From positions 186,001 through 250,000 of the forward strand of contig JAHJWO010000042.1 of assembly GCA_018828145.1 (NCBI GenBank): DNA of 64,000 nucleotides. Reading direction: 5' to 3'. Origin of the DNA: Alphaproteobacteria bacterium (GTDB lineage Bacteria > Pseudomonadota > Alphaproteobacteria > Rhizobiales > Devosiaceae). Made by a program: the position numbers and the translations under genes. Numbering within the stretch: the stretch's first letter is position 1; the number at the start of each line of letters is the position of its first letter. Positions 1-8,613 of this stretch are shown in pieces. The notes beneath the pieces are model-generated. The model was not told the DNA's origin and did not search any database. It saw only the letters and a program-made list of their open reading frames with translations.

Positions 1-229
1 ACAGCACCTGTCCCTCATCGGGTGCCAGCAATTGCAGGATGCAGCGGCCCAGCGTGGATTTGCCACAGCCGCTCTCGCCCACGATGCCGAGTGTCTCGCC
101 CTTGCGGATGGTGAAGTTGATGTCTTCCAGCGCCGTCAGCGTCAGGCGGCGGCTGAACAGACCTCCAGAGATCGAGAAGGTCTTCTTGAGATCCTTGATT
201 TCCAGCAGGTTGATCGGGGTCTGGTTCAT
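1..229 (-). CDS. oppF: Oligopeptide ABC transporter ATP-binding protein OppF (partial)
   Basis: This is the first 76 codons of the second ATPase of an oligopeptide/dipeptide importer; the rest lies beyond the left edge. It begins [10 protein letters not shown] and contains a clear Walker A motif, GESGCGKST, near residues 53-61, so it would bind ATP on the cytoplasmic face together with OppD. The ATG at 229 overlaps the TGA of oppD by 4 bases (ATGA), the usual sign of translational coupling. OppF rather than OppD is inferred because an OppD-type protein is immediately upstream and because of the gene order A-B-C-D-F. Substrate specificity cannot be told from this fragment. Confidence 0.93.
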   Translation of the reverse strand, partial: MNQTPINLLEIKDLKKTFSISGGLFSRRLTLTALEDINFTIRKGETLGIVGESGCGKSTLGRCILQLLAPDEGQVL

Positions 230-1212
230 CAGGCGACCTTTCCATAGGCCATCGGGCCTTCGTAGAAGCAGGCCTTTTCCCGGCCATTGCCGGTATCGGT
301 CAGCGGCGGCCGCTCGACGAGGCACCGGTCGAAGGCAAAGGCGCAGCGCGGATTGAACGAACAGCCCTTGGGCAGGTGCTCAAGGCTGGGCGGCAGGCCC
401 TGGATCGGGTCGAGCCGCGCCGCGCGCTTGGCAATGTGCGGCGTCGAATGCAGCAGGCCCAGCGTATAGGGGTGGCGCGGATCGTAGAACAGGTCGTCCA
501 CCGTCCCCTTTTCCACCGCCCGCCCGCCATACATCACCATCATGCGGTCGGCGACGCCTGCCACCACGCCCAGGTCATGCGTGATCAGCACCAGCGAGGT
601 GCCGAAATCCTCGGTTAGCGTCTTGAACAGATCGAGCATCTGCGCCTGCACCGTCACGTCGAGCGCCGTAGTCGGCTCGTCGGCGATCAGGATCTTGGGT
701 TGGCACAGCAGCGCCATGGCAATCATGACGCGCTGCCGCATCCCGCCCGAGAGTTCGTGCGGATAGGCATTGGCGCGCTTGACGGGTTCGGGAATGCCCA
801 CCCGCTCCAGCATTTCGATGGCGGCCATCGTCGCCTTCTGCTGGTCGTAGTCGCGATGCTTGACCAGCACTTCGGCCAGCTGCGTGCGCACCTTGAGCGT
901 GGGATTGAGGCTCGTCATCGGATCCTGGAAGATCATCGCGATATCCTTGCCGCGATGCGTGTCCAGCTGCCGGGGCGGCATACCAATGAGGTTGATATCC
1001 CCCATCATGGCGCGTCCGCCGGCCCGGCCATTCTTGGCGAGCAGGCCCATGATGGCGAGGAACGCCTGGCTCTTGCCCGAACCCGATTCCCCCACCACGG
1101 CGAGCGTTTCGCCTTCCGAGAGGGTAAAGTTCATCTCACGCACCGCCTGCACTTCGCTCTGGTGCAGCTCGAACGTGACCGACATGTCTTCGACTTTGAG
1201 GACTTGTTTCAT
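229..1212 (-). CDS. oppD: Oligopeptide ABC transporter ATP-binding protein OppD
   Basis: A 327-residue ATPase subunit of a peptide importer. Visible motifs in order are Walker [10 protein letters not shown], the signature LSGGMRQRV, and Walker [13 protein letters not shown]. The C-terminal part holds the oligopeptide/dipeptide extension, with [17 protein letters not shown], the cysteine-containing segment known in OppD/DppD proteins to carry an iron-sulfur or structural site. An AAGGA ribosome site precedes the ATG, which directly follows the TAA of oppC with no gap. Length is normal for the family. It works as a heterodimer with OppF under the OppB/OppC channel. Confidence 0.95.
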   Translation of the reverse strand: MKQVLKVEDMSVTFELHQSEVQAVREMNFTLSEGETLAVVGESGSGKSQAFLAIMGLLAKNGRAGGRAMMGDINLIGMPPRQLDTHRGKDIAMIFQDPMTSLNPTLKVRTQLAEVLVKHRDYDQQKATMAAIEMLERVGIPEPVKRANAYPHELSGGMRQRVMIAMALLCQPKILIADEPTTALDVTVQAQMLDLFKTLTEDFGTSLVLITHDLGVVAGVADRMMVMYGGRAVEKGTVDDLFYDPRHPYTLGLLHSTPHIAKRAARLDPIQGLPPSLEHLPKGCSFNPRCAFAFDRCLVERPPLTDTGNGREKACFYEGPMAYGKVA

Positions 1213-2133
1213 TTATCGATCCTTGGGGTCGAGGGCGTCGCGCAGCCCGTCCCCGATATAGGTCAGGCACAGCAGCAGGCTCACCAGCACCACGGCCGGC
1301 CCGATCAGCATCCAGGGCAGCGTCTCGGCCACGGGCGAACCGAACGAGATCAGCGTACCCAGCGAGGTCTGCGGCTCCTGCACACCCAGCCCGAGATAGG
1401 AGAGGAAGCTCTCGGTTAGGATGATTTCCGGCACCGTCAGGGTTGCATAGATCACCACCGGCCCGGTCAGGTTGGGCACGATGTGGCGCATGATGATCGT
1501 CCAGGGCTTGGCCCCGCCGGCCTTGGCGGCCTCGACGAATTCGCGTTCCTTGATCGACAGCGTCTGCCCGCGCACGATGCGCGCCATGGTCAGCCATTCC
1601 AGGCACCCGATGCCGACGAACAGCAGCACCGGATTGCGCCCGAAGATCACCACCAGGATGATGACGAACAGGATGTAGGGCAGCGCATACATGATGTCGA
1701 CGAAGCGCATCATCACCGCATCGACCTTGCCGCCGAAATAGCCGGCGACCGCGCCATAGATCACCCCGATGATCACCGAGACCAGCGTGGCGACGCCCGC
1801 CACGATCAGGCTCATCTGCGTGCCCTGCATGATGCGGGCCAGCATGTCGCGGCCGTTCTGGTCGGTACCGGCAAAATGCCCGGCCTCGAAATTGGGCGGC
1901 TTGCGGATATTGCTCCAGTCGATTTCGCCATAGGTCCAGGGCAGCAGGTAGGGGCCCACGAAGGCGAACAGCACGATGGCGGCCACCACGAAGACCGAGA
2001 TCACCGCTGCCGTGTTGCGCACCAGGCGCCGTATCGCGTCCTGCGTCAGCGACCGCCCCTTGGGCGCATCGAGCGTTTCGAGGCGTCGCGCATACTCGGT
2101 GAGTACCGCGTCCTTGCCAGTAATGCCGGCCAT
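1213..2133 (-). CDS. oppC: Oligopeptide ABC transporter permease OppC
   Basis: A 306-residue inner-membrane permease. It has an N-terminal cytoplasmic segment and a first membrane helix ([17 protein letters not shown]), then the family landmark [14 protein letters not shown] and a BPD_transp_1 permease core with the EAA-type loop [21 protein letters not shown]. These are typical of OppC/DppC. The start codon overlaps the stop of oppB by one base (TGATG) and the stop abuts the oppD start, so oppBCDF is one tight transcriptional unit. It pairs with OppB to make the transmembrane path for peptides delivered by OppA. Confidence 0.95.
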   Translation of the reverse strand: MAGITGKDAVLTEYARRLETLDAPKGRSLTQDAIRRLVRNTAAVISVFVVAAIVLFAFVGPYLLPWTYGEIDWSNIRKPPNFEAGHFAGTDQNGRDMLARIMQGTQMSLIVAGVATLVSVIIGVIYGAVAGYFGGKVDAVMMRFVDIMYALPYILFVIILVVIFGRNPVLLFVGIGCLEWLTMARIVRGQTLSIKEREFVEAAKAGGAKPWTIIMRHIVPNLTGPVVIYATLTVPEIILTESFLSYLGLGVQEPQTSLGTLISFGSPVAETLPWMLIGPAVVLVSLLLCLTYIGDGLRDALDPKDR

Positions 2134-3056
2134 CAGTGGTACCTCACCTTCGGGTCGAGCCAGGCATAGATCACGTCCACGATCAGGTTCACCGCCAGGA
2201 TGATGAACATGTACAAAATGGTCGTTCCCAGCACGAGGCCGTAGTCACGGTTGAGCGCGGCGCTGATGAAGTACTTGCCGATGCCCGGCAGGGCGAACAC
2301 CTGCTCCACCACGAGCGAACCCGTCAGCAGATACGACAGCCCCGGCCCGAGATAGGACACCACTGGCAGCAAAGCCGGCTTGATGGCATGACGCGCCAGG
2401 ATCAGCCGCTGGCCGAGCCCCTTGGATCGCGCTGTACGCACATAATTGGTGCCCAGCACTTCGATCATCGAGCCGCGCATCAGCCGCGCCGTGCGCCCGG
2501 CATGGGGCAGCACCAGCACGGTGATCGGCAGCACCAGATGCGGAATGGATCCCGCCTGCCAGCCGCCGGCCGGAAACCAGTCGAGATAGACGCCAAACAC
2601 CAGCTGCAGCACCGCCGCCATCAGGAAGTTGGGGATGACGAGCCCCACCATGACCAGCATGACCAGCACATAGTCCGGCCACTTGTTCTGGTTGACGGCC
2701 GAGAAGGCCCCGGCCACGAGGCCGACGATCGTGCCGATGATAAAGGCCGAAAAGCCCAGCATCAGGGTGAAGGGCAGGCCGATCCACAGCATCTCGGCAA
2801 CCGTGAAGTCATTATAGACCATGGACGGGCCGAAATCGCCCTGCAGCAGGCGGCCGACATAGATGAAGTACTGCTGGATCAGCGGCAGATCGAGATTGTA
2901 ATGCGCGCGCAGGTTGGCCAGCGTCACCGGAGGCAGCGCGCGTTCCCCGTCAAAGGGACCGCCGGGCGCCAGCCGCAGGATGAAGAAACAGGCGGTAACG
3001 GCAATCAGTGCTATCGGGATGGCCGACAGCACGCGCCGCGTCACATATCCAAACAT
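2133..3056 (-). CDS. oppB: Oligopeptide ABC transporter permease OppB
   Basis: A 307-residue inner-membrane permease starting MFGYVTRRVL. The reading frame is open upstream to 3137, but the ATG at 3056 is chosen because the first membrane helix of OppB/DppB proteins starts within a few residues of the initiator, and an AAAGG lies before it. The N-terminal FFILRLAPGGPFDGER segment and the loop YVRTARSKGLGQRLILARHAIKPALLP are classic OppB marks. It follows oppA by about 110 bases that contain a hairpin, and overlaps oppC by one base. Confidence 0.94.
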   Translation of the reverse strand: MFGYVTRRVLSAIPIALIAVTACFFILRLAPGGPFDGERALPPVTLANLRAHYNLDLPLIQQYFIYVGRLLQGDFGPSMVYNDFTVAEMLWIGLPFTLMLGFSAFIIGTIVGLVAGAFSAVNQNKWPDYVLVMLVMVGLVIPNFLMAAVLQLVFGVYLDWFPAGGWQAGSIPHLVLPITVLVLPHAGRTARLMRGSMIEVLGTNYVRTARSKGLGQRLILARHAIKPALLPVVSYLGPGLSYLLTGSLVVEQVFALPGIGKYFISAALNRDYGLVLGTTILYMFIILAVNLIVDVIYAWLDPKVRYH

Positions 3057-3120
3057 GGATTTACGACCTTTCACATCCGCCGGGCCATTGCAAAGGGCGC
3101 TCTCGTGCGGATAAAACGAC

Positions 3121-3148
3121 GGCGCCGCCCCTCCCAAGGGGCGACGCC
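3121..3148 (-). terminator. Hairpin between oppA and oppB, likely attenuator or processing/stability hairpin
   Basis: An 11-bp inverted repeat with one mismatch (GGCGCCGCCCC and GGGGCGACGCC) surrounds a 6-base loop. Read on the minus strand it is followed, after a few bases, by TTTT. It sits between oppA and the rest of the operon. This position is typical of structures that let more binding-protein than permease mRNA accumulate. Partial termination is inferred. Confidence 0.6.
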
Positions 3149-3164
3149 GCAGGGTTTTACGAGA

Positions 3165-4781
3165 TTACTCGGACTTCGAGAGCCAACGCGTACGGTGAAT
3201 ATCCGATGCGTTGCTGACGAAACCGGTGACCTTCGGCGACACGACGTTCTGGGCGATGTACCAGTAGATCGGCATTGCGCCGGTTTCATCCATGGCGATC
3301 TTTTCGGCATCGCCGAGCATCTTGGCGCGGGCGGCCAGGTCCTGCTCGGTGGTGGCCTGATCCATCAGCGCTTCGAACTCGTCGTTCGAATAGCGGCCAT
3401 AGTTGTTGCCCCAGTTGGTGGTGCCTTCCTGCTCGATGCCCTGGCGGAGCAGGTCGAGCGTGTTGGACGGATCCGAGTAGTCGAGCAGCCAGCCGGCGCG
3501 GCCGATCTCGAAGTCACCCGCACGCAGGCTGTCGTAGTGCACGGCGGTTTCCGAGTTGAACAGCTCGGTCTTGACGCCGATCTGTTCCCACATCGAGCTG
3601 ATCGCCACGGCGATGCGCTGGTGGTTGTCGTTGGTATTGTACTTGAGCTGGACGGCCAGCGGAGTCTCGGCCGTATAGCCCAGGCCTTCCATGATCGTCT
3701 TGGCTTCCGCCACGCGCTCTTCGTAGGACAGGCCGATCCATTCGGGCTGGTAGGGCTCGACGCCTTCATAGTTGGCAGTGCCCGGCGGGACCCAGCCATA
3801 GGCAGGCACTTCGCCGGTGCCCAGCACGTCCGGACCGATCACGTCGCGATTGATGGTCATCGACAGCGCCTTGCGCACGTCGGCATTGTCGAATGGCGGC
3901 TTTTCCTGGTTGATGACGTAGTAGTAGACGCCCAGGAACGGAGCGAAATAGTCCTGGCCGGGCAGGTTGGTCTTGATCCACTCTGCCTGGTCCGACGGAA
4001 TGTCGGTCAGGATGTCATATTCACCGGCGCGGTAGCGCGACAGGGCGGCAGCCAGGTCGTCCTGTACGAAGTAGTTCACTTCGTCGATCTGGACATTGGC
4101 GGCGTCCCAGTAGGTCTCGGACTTGACCGACTTGATGTAGCTGCCCGGAACCCACTCGGTGGGGGTATAGGGACCGTTCGAAACTATGTTCTCGACCTTC
4201 GTCCAGTCGTCGCCGACCTCGTCGATCACATGCTTCGGCACCGGATAGGCGGTGTAGTGGGTCAGCGCCTGCAGGAAGAAGGGCGTCGGGCCCTCAAGGG
4301 TGATTTCGAGCGTCTTGTCGTCGATCGCCTTGACGCCGAGCTCGTTGAAATCGGTCACGGTGCCTTCGGCGATTTCCGAACCGTTGAGGATCGGGAACTG
4401 CAGGTAGGCATAGTCCGAGGCGGTCGCCGGATTGAACAGGCGCTGGAAGGCAAAGACGAAATCGCCGGCCGTCACCGGGGTTCCGTCGGACCACTGGATG
4501 CCGTCACGCAGCGTGAAGGTATAGACCAGGCCATCGTCGGAAACGGTGTAGCTTTCGGCCTGGCCCGGAATGGCCTCGGCATTGGCGTCTTCCGTCATCA
4601 GCCCTTCGATATAGTCGCCGATGATGCGGTTTTCCCAGTCGCCCGACGCCTGATGCGGGTCGATCGAGCCGGGTTCGGAGCCGTTCATCATGTTGAGCGT
4701 CACGGCCGAGGCAGCGCTGCTCATCAGCAGCGCCATGGCGCCGGCGGTCGCTACCGCGGTCAGGGTTTGCGTGAATTTCAT
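3165..4781 (-). CDS. oppA: Peptide ABC transporter substrate-binding protein OppA
   Basis: A 538-residue periplasmic binding protein (SBP_bac_5 / family 5). It begins with a cleavable Sec signal peptide, MKFTQTLTAV followed by a hydrophobic stretch ending SSAASA. The mature part contains DPHQASGDWENRIIGDYIEGL and the conserved WSDGTPVTAGDFVFAFQRL region that marks oligopeptide binding proteins. AAGGAG stands about 10 bases before the ATG. It captures peptides in the periplasm for OppBCDF. It is the first gene of the operon, behind a 250-base upstream region that probably holds the promoter. Exact peptide preference is unknown. Confidence 0.95.
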   Translation of the reverse strand: MKFTQTLTAVATAGAMALLMSSAASAVTLNMMNGSEPGSIDPHQASGDWENRIIGDYIEGLMTEDANAEAIPGQAESYTVSDDGLVYTFTLRDGIQWSDGTPVTAGDFVFAFQRLFNPATASDYAYLQFPILNGSEIAEGTVTDFNELGVKAIDDKTLEITLEGPTPFFLQALTHYTAYPVPKHVIDEVGDDWTKVENIVSNGPYTPTEWVPGSYIKSVKSETYWDAANVQIDEVNYFVQDDLAAALSRYRAGEYDILTDIPSDQAEWIKTNLPGQDYFAPFLGVYYYVINQEKPPFDNADVRKALSMTINRDVIGPDVLGTGEVPAYGWVPPGTANYEGVEPYQPEWIGLSYEERVAEAKTIMEGLGYTAETPLAVQLKYNTNDNHQRIAVAISSMWEQIGVKTELFNSETAVHYDSLRAGDFEIGRAGWLLDYSDPSNTLDLLRQGIEQEGTTNWGNNYGRYSNDEFEALMDQATTEQDLAARAKMLGDAEKIAMDETGAMPIYWYIAQNVVSPKVTGFVSNASDIHRTRWLSKSE

Positions 4782-4934
4782 TGTCGTCCCATCTCCTTGT
4801 GGAATTCCCGAAATCGTCTTGTTCCCGCAATCGTGTCGCTGCGGAGTTCAATAGTCTTGCGGCCGCCGGATTTGACCCGGCGGTCAAGATTGCTGGACGG
4901 TATTACGCATTTCCGTCCACTGACAAGCAAAAGA

Positions 4935-4950
4935 TTGACCTAAGCGTCAA
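4935..4950. promoter_or_regulatory. 16-bp inverted repeat upstream of oppA, possible operator
   Basis: TTGACCTAAGCGTCAA has perfect 5-bp arms (TTGAC/GTCAA) around 6 bases and lies about 155 bases upstream of the oppA start. Read on the minus strand, its TTGACG could also serve as a -35 element, but I see no convincing -10 at the right distance. Function is a guess. Confidence 0.3.
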
Positions 4951-5034
4951 GGCTGGCGGAATTATTAACATACTGTGTACGAGGCCAAACCGGGAACGGC
5001 TTTGCGTCACGCTCCCGCTGCGGGAAACCAAATG

Positions 5035-5196
5035 CTAGCCGCCCAGCAGGCCCGACTGCTGCACGCCGTAGATCGCCACGGCCACAGCCACCAGCGCCGC
5101 GAACGGCACCCAGCCCGGCATGGGGCCGCGCGGCTTCTTCACCGGCGGTTCCGGCTTCTTTTCCGGGCGGCGGAATTTGACGACATTCTCGTTCAT
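5035..5196 (-). CDS. Small single-pass membrane protein, hypothetical
   Basis: A 53-residue protein, MNENVVKFRRPEKK at its start. The first half is basic and proline-rich (KKPEPPVKKPRGP). A hydrophobic segment follows (WVPFAALVAVAVAIYGV, about residues 29-45), then a short tail QQSGLLGG. The ATG overlaps the TGA of the thiolase gene by 4 bases (ATGA), so translation is probably coupled to it. It is the last gene of the fadE-fadJ-fadI operon. The positive-inside rule suggests the N-terminus faces the cytoplasm. No family is recognised. The overlap, good codon structure and sensible topology argue that it is real. Confidence 0.75.
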   Translation of the reverse strand: MNENVVKFRRPEKKPEPPVKKPRGPMPGWVPFAALVAVAVAIYGVQQSGLLGG

Positions 5197-6476
5197 GCTG
5201 CGCTCTCGACGATTGCGGTCACGCCCTGCCCACCAGCCGTGCAGACGCTGATCAGCGCCCGCTTGCCCGGCTCGGTGGAGAGCAGCTTGGCGGTCAGGCC
5301 CAGGATACGCGCGCCGGTCGCGGCAAAGGGATGCCCATAGGCCAGGCTCGATCCCTTGACGTTGATCTTGGCCGGATCCACCGGCCCGAGCACCGTGTCA
5401 CGGCCGAGCACGGTCTTGCAATAGTCCGCATCCTCCCAGGCCTTCAGCGTCGACAGCACCTGTGCGGCAAAGGCCTCATGCAGCTCGAAATAGTCGATAT
5501 CGGCAAAGCTCAGCCCTGCCCGCGCCAGCATTTCACTGACCGCAATGGTCGGCGCCATCAGCAGGCCCTCGCCATGGGCGAAGTCATTGCCCGCCACCCG
5601 ACCGGTAGTGAGATAGGCCAGGATCGGCAGACCGCGGGCCTTGGCCCACTCCTCGCTCGCCAGCAGCACGGCGGAGGCGCCATCGGTCAGCGGCGTCGAA
5701 TTGCCCGCCGTCAGTGTCCCATTTCCGCTCGTCTTGTCGAAGGCCGGCTTCAGCGTGGCCATCTTCTCGATATTGGCGTCCGCCCGCACATTGTTGTCCC
5801 GCACCAGCCCGGCACAGGGCACCAGCAGGTCATCGTGAAAGCCCTCGTCATAGGCCTTGGCCGCATTGCGGTGGCTCGCCACCGCCAGCGCGTCCTGCGC
5901 CTCCCGGGTAATGCCCCATTCGCGTGCCATCAGCTCGCAATGCTGCCCCATGGAAAGGCCCGTGCGCGGCTCGTTGACCGATGGCGCCACCGGCGTCAGC
6001 TCGCCGAAGGAAAAGCCCTTGAACGCCTTGAACTTCTCGCCCGTCGAGCGCGCCTTGTTCACCTCCAGCAGCCGGTGCTGGAACTTGTTGCCGAAGACGA
6101 TCGGGCTGTCGCTCACCGTGTCCGAGCCGGCGGCAATGCCGCTGTCGATCTCGCCTGACGCAATCTTGGCCGCCAGCACCAGCGCCGCCTGCAGGCTCGT
6201 GCCGCAGGCAATCTGCATCGTCGTGCCCGGGGTGCGCGGCGAGTAGCCGGCATCCAGCGTCGCCTCGCGCGCCAGGTTGAAATCGCGGCTATGCCCGATC
6301 ACCGCCCCGGCCACGACCTCGTCGATCTTCTCACCCTTGAGCCCATATTTGTCCGCCAGCCCGGCCAGGACCGTGCCGAGCATGGAGAGGTTGGTCTCCT
6401 CCACATAGGCACTGTTGCCGCGGGCAAACGGGATGCGCGCCGAACCGACAATCGCGACTTTCCGAAGTTCAGCCAT
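5193..6476 (-). CDS. fadI: Acetyl-CoA C-acyltransferase (thiolase) FadI
   Basis: A 427-residue thiolase that would cleave 3-ketoacyl-CoA to acetyl-CoA and a shortened acyl-CoA, the last step of beta-oxidation. It shows the nucleophile region QIACGTSLQAAL, the histidine motif YGHPFAATGARI, and the C-terminal acid/base cysteine CTAGGQGVTA. The ATG at 6476 (MAELRKVAIVGSARIPF) is preferred over an in-frame start at 6530 because family members begin just before this first strand and an AAGG lies upstream in the end of fadJ. It starts one base after the fadJ stop. FadI/FadJ is the usual pairing, and longer-chain specificity is likely. Confidence 0.92.
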   Translation of the reverse strand: MAELRKVAIVGSARIPFARGNSAYVEETNLSMLGTVLAGLADKYGLKGEKIDEVVAGAVIGHSRDFNLAREATLDAGYSPRTPGTTMQIACGTSLQAALVLAAKIASGEIDSGIAAGSDTVSDSPIVFGNKFQHRLLEVNKARSTGEKFKAFKGFSFGELTPVAPSVNEPRTGLSMGQHCELMAREWGITREAQDALAVASHRNAAKAYDEGFHDDLLVPCAGLVRDNNVRADANIEKMATLKPAFDKTSGNGTLTAGNSTPLTDGASAVLLASEEWAKARGLPILAYLTTGRVAGNDFAHGEGLLMAPTIAVSEMLARAGLSFADIDYFELHEAFAAQVLSTLKAWEDADYCKTVLGRDTVLGPVDPAKINVKGSSLAYGHPFAATGARILGLTAKLLSTEPGKRALISVCTAGGQGVTAIVESAA

Positions 6477-6477
6477 C

Positions 6478-8439
6478 TTACGCCTTCCCGTCTTTTCTTG
6501 CTTTGAGCGGACCGCCCAGGAACGGTGCAAAACCGGTCCCCATGATCACCCCGATATCGGCCAGCCCGTCATTGGCGACGACGCCCTCGGCCACCACCAC
6601 CTCGGTCATGTCGACCAGCGGCTTGACCAGTTCGCGGCCCAGCCCGGCCAGGTCGGCATGCGCCGGCACCTCGCCCTTCTGCGCCTTGCCGTCGACCCAT
6701 TTGTAGAAGCCTTCGCCCGTCTTGCGGCCGAGTTTTCCGGCCTTGACCAGCGTGTCGAAATTGCTGCCCTCGGGCACTGCGTGGCCCAGCTCGGTCGCCA
6801 CCGACTTGCCGACGTCGAGCCCGACGGTATCCATCAGCTCGATCGGCCCCATCGGCATGCCGAAGGCCACCGCTGCCGCATCGAGCAGTTCCTTGCTCTC
6901 GCCACGCTCCACCCGTTCGACCGCACCCAGCATATAGGGCATCAGCACGCGGTTCACGAGGAAGCCCGGCGCCGACTTGACCACCACAGGCGATTTGCCG
7001 ATGGCCAGCGCAAAAGCCGCGCCCATGCCGATCTCGGCATCGGTATTGAAGGTCGAGCGGATCACTTCCACCAGCGGCAGCTGCGCCACCGGATTGAAGA
7101 AATGCAGCCCGATAAGCCGCTCGGGACGCTTGAGCTTTTCCGCAATGCGTTCGAGCTCGATCGAGGATGTATTGGTGGCCAGGATCGCCCCCGGCTTGAG
7201 CCTGTCTTCCAGCCCGCCGAAAATGGCCTGCTTGACCTCGAGCTTTTCCACCACCGCCTCGATGATCACATCGGCCCGGCTGACGCCCTTGCCGGCGGGG
7301 TCGGCCTCGAGCCGCAGCACTGCCGCATCGACCTCGTGCTTTTTCTTGAGCCGCTTCTTGAACAGCTTCTTGCCGCGGTCGAGCGCCGGCTTGATGCGCT
7401 CCATGTCGAGATCCTGCAGCGTGACGCTCATGCCGCGCAGCGCGCACCAGGCGGCAATGTCGCCACCCATCACCCCGGCGCCGATCACATGCACGCGCGC
7501 GAACCTGGCGCCCTTGGTGCCCTGCTTCTTGAGCGCTTCCGAGGCAAAGAACACCCGGCGCAGATTGGTCGCCGTGTCGCTGCCCATCAGCGGCACGAAG
7601 GCATCCACCTCGCCGGCGATCATCGCCTTCCAGTCGTCGCCATGCTTTTCGAACAGGTCGATCAGCGCGAAGGGCGCCGGGTAGTGCTCCACCCGCGCCT
7701 TCTTGCCCGCCTGCTCGCGCATCTTGCCGGCCACATAGCCGCGCAGCGGCCCCATGGCCATGACTTTCTTGGTGAGGCCCGCCTCGCTCGATCTCCGCTT
7801 CTGCAACACCGCCTTGCGCGCTTCCCAGCGCAGCATGTCGCGGTGACGCACCAGCTTGTCGACCAGGTTCATGCCCCGCGCCGCGCCAGCCTTGAGCATG
7901 CGCCCGGTCAGCATGATCTGCATCGCGTCGACCGGCCCCGCCTGGCGGATCGAGCGCCCCGTGCCGCCAAAGCCCGGAAAAATGCCCAGGTTCACTTCCG
8001 GAAAGCCGATGCGCGTCTTGTCGTCATTGACCGCCACGCGATAGTGGCAGGCCAGCGCCAATTCGAGCCCACCCCCCAGGCAGAAGCCGTGAATGCCGGC
8101 AACCACGGGGATCTTGAGTGCCTCGATGCGCGCGAACAGCGCATGCGTGCGCCGCAGCGCTTCGGGCAATACCGAGAAGTCGCTCATCGCATCGAATTCG
8201 GAAACGTCCGCCCCGGCAATGAAGCCGCTATCCTTGCCCGACAACAGGATCACGCCCGCCAGCTCGCCCGTCTGCGCCAGCGCTTCGAAGCGGCTCACCA
8301 GCTGTTCGAGCTCGGTGATCGCCTCGCGGCTCAGCGTGTTGACCGGCGCGCCCGGCGTATTGATGGTGAGCCAGCCCAGGTTTTCCACATCGCGGTGGAA
8401 GCTCCAATGCTTGGTCTCCGGCATTTGCGGCTGGATCAT
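6478..8439 (-). CDS. fadJ: Fatty acid oxidation complex alpha subunit FadJ (enoyl-CoA hydratase / 3-hydroxyacyl-CoA dehydrogenase)
   Basis: A 653-residue bifunctional enzyme. The N-terminal crotonase domain (about residues 15-190) shows GFCLGGGLELALACHYRVA and FPEVNLGIFPGFGG. The middle NAD-binding domain has the GxGxxG motif VIGAGVMGGDIAAW, and the C-terminal hydroxyacyl-CoA dehydrogenase part shows GLHFFNPV and PGFLVNRVLMPYM. It performs hydration and oxidation of enoyl-CoA and would act with FadI. A GAGGAGA site precedes the ATG. It is somewhat shorter than the 700-715 residues of enterobacterial FadB/FadJ. It follows fadE after a 174-base gap filled with repeats. Confidence 0.93.
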   Translation of the reverse strand: MIQPQMPETKHWSFHRDVENLGWLTINTPGAPVNTLSREAITELEQLVSRFEALAQTGELAGVILLSGKDSGFIAGADVSEFDAMSDFSVLPEALRRTHALFARIEALKIPVVAGIHGFCLGGGLELALACHYRVAVNDDKTRIGFPEVNLGIFPGFGGTGRSIRQAGPVDAMQIMLTGRMLKAGAARGMNLVDKLVRHRDMLRWEARKAVLQKRRSSEAGLTKKVMAMGPLRGYVAGKMREQAGKKARVEHYPAPFALIDLFEKHGDDWKAMIAGEVDAFVPLMGSDTATNLRRVFFASEALKKQGTKGARFARVHVIGAGVMGGDIAAWCALRGMSVTLQDLDMERIKPALDRGKKLFKKRLKKKHEVDAAVLRLEADPAGKGVSRADVIIEAVVEKLEVKQAIFGGLEDRLKPGAILATNTSSIELERIAEKLKRPERLIGLHFFNPVAQLPLVEVIRSTFNTDAEIGMGAAFALAIGKSPVVVKSAPGFLVNRVLMPYMLGAVERVERGESKELLDAAAVAFGMPMGPIELMDTVGLDVGKSVATELGHAVPEGSNFDTLVKAGKLGRKTGEGFYKWVDGKAQKGEVPAHADLAGLGRELVKPLVDMTEVVVAEGVVANDGLADIGVIMGTGFAPFLGGPLKARKDGKA

Positions 8440-8499
8440 CTTGTCTCCTCAAGTCCTCGGCTTTGCGCCATTTTCCGCCCACCCGCCGGACGGGCCTCC

Positions 8500-8590
8500 C
8501 TCCCCCTTGTGGGGAGGGAATGAGGGTGGGGGTGAGCCACGCACTCCGCCCTAGCGGATATCCCCAATCCTCCCCCTTGTGGGGAGGGAG
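8500..8590. repeat. Two copies of a C-rich/G-rich hairpin repeat in the fadE-fadJ gap
   Basis: TCCCCCTTGTGGGGAGGG occurs at about 8501-8518 and again at about 8571-8588, 70 bases apart, each able to form a CCTCCCC/GGGGAGG hairpin. The second copy is followed by GTCGACTG, a tail also seen beside similar hairpins near 38000 and 49750. It lies inside the presumed fad operon, so it may affect mRNA processing. Confidence 0.7.
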
Positions 8591-8613
8591 TCGACTGCAA
8601 ACGCAGCCGCAAA

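Noticed and set aside
2136..4943. 935-codon plus-strand open frame opposite oppA and oppB
   Set aside because: Shadow of the opp genes; no signal, no domain, and it ends in the oppA upstream region.
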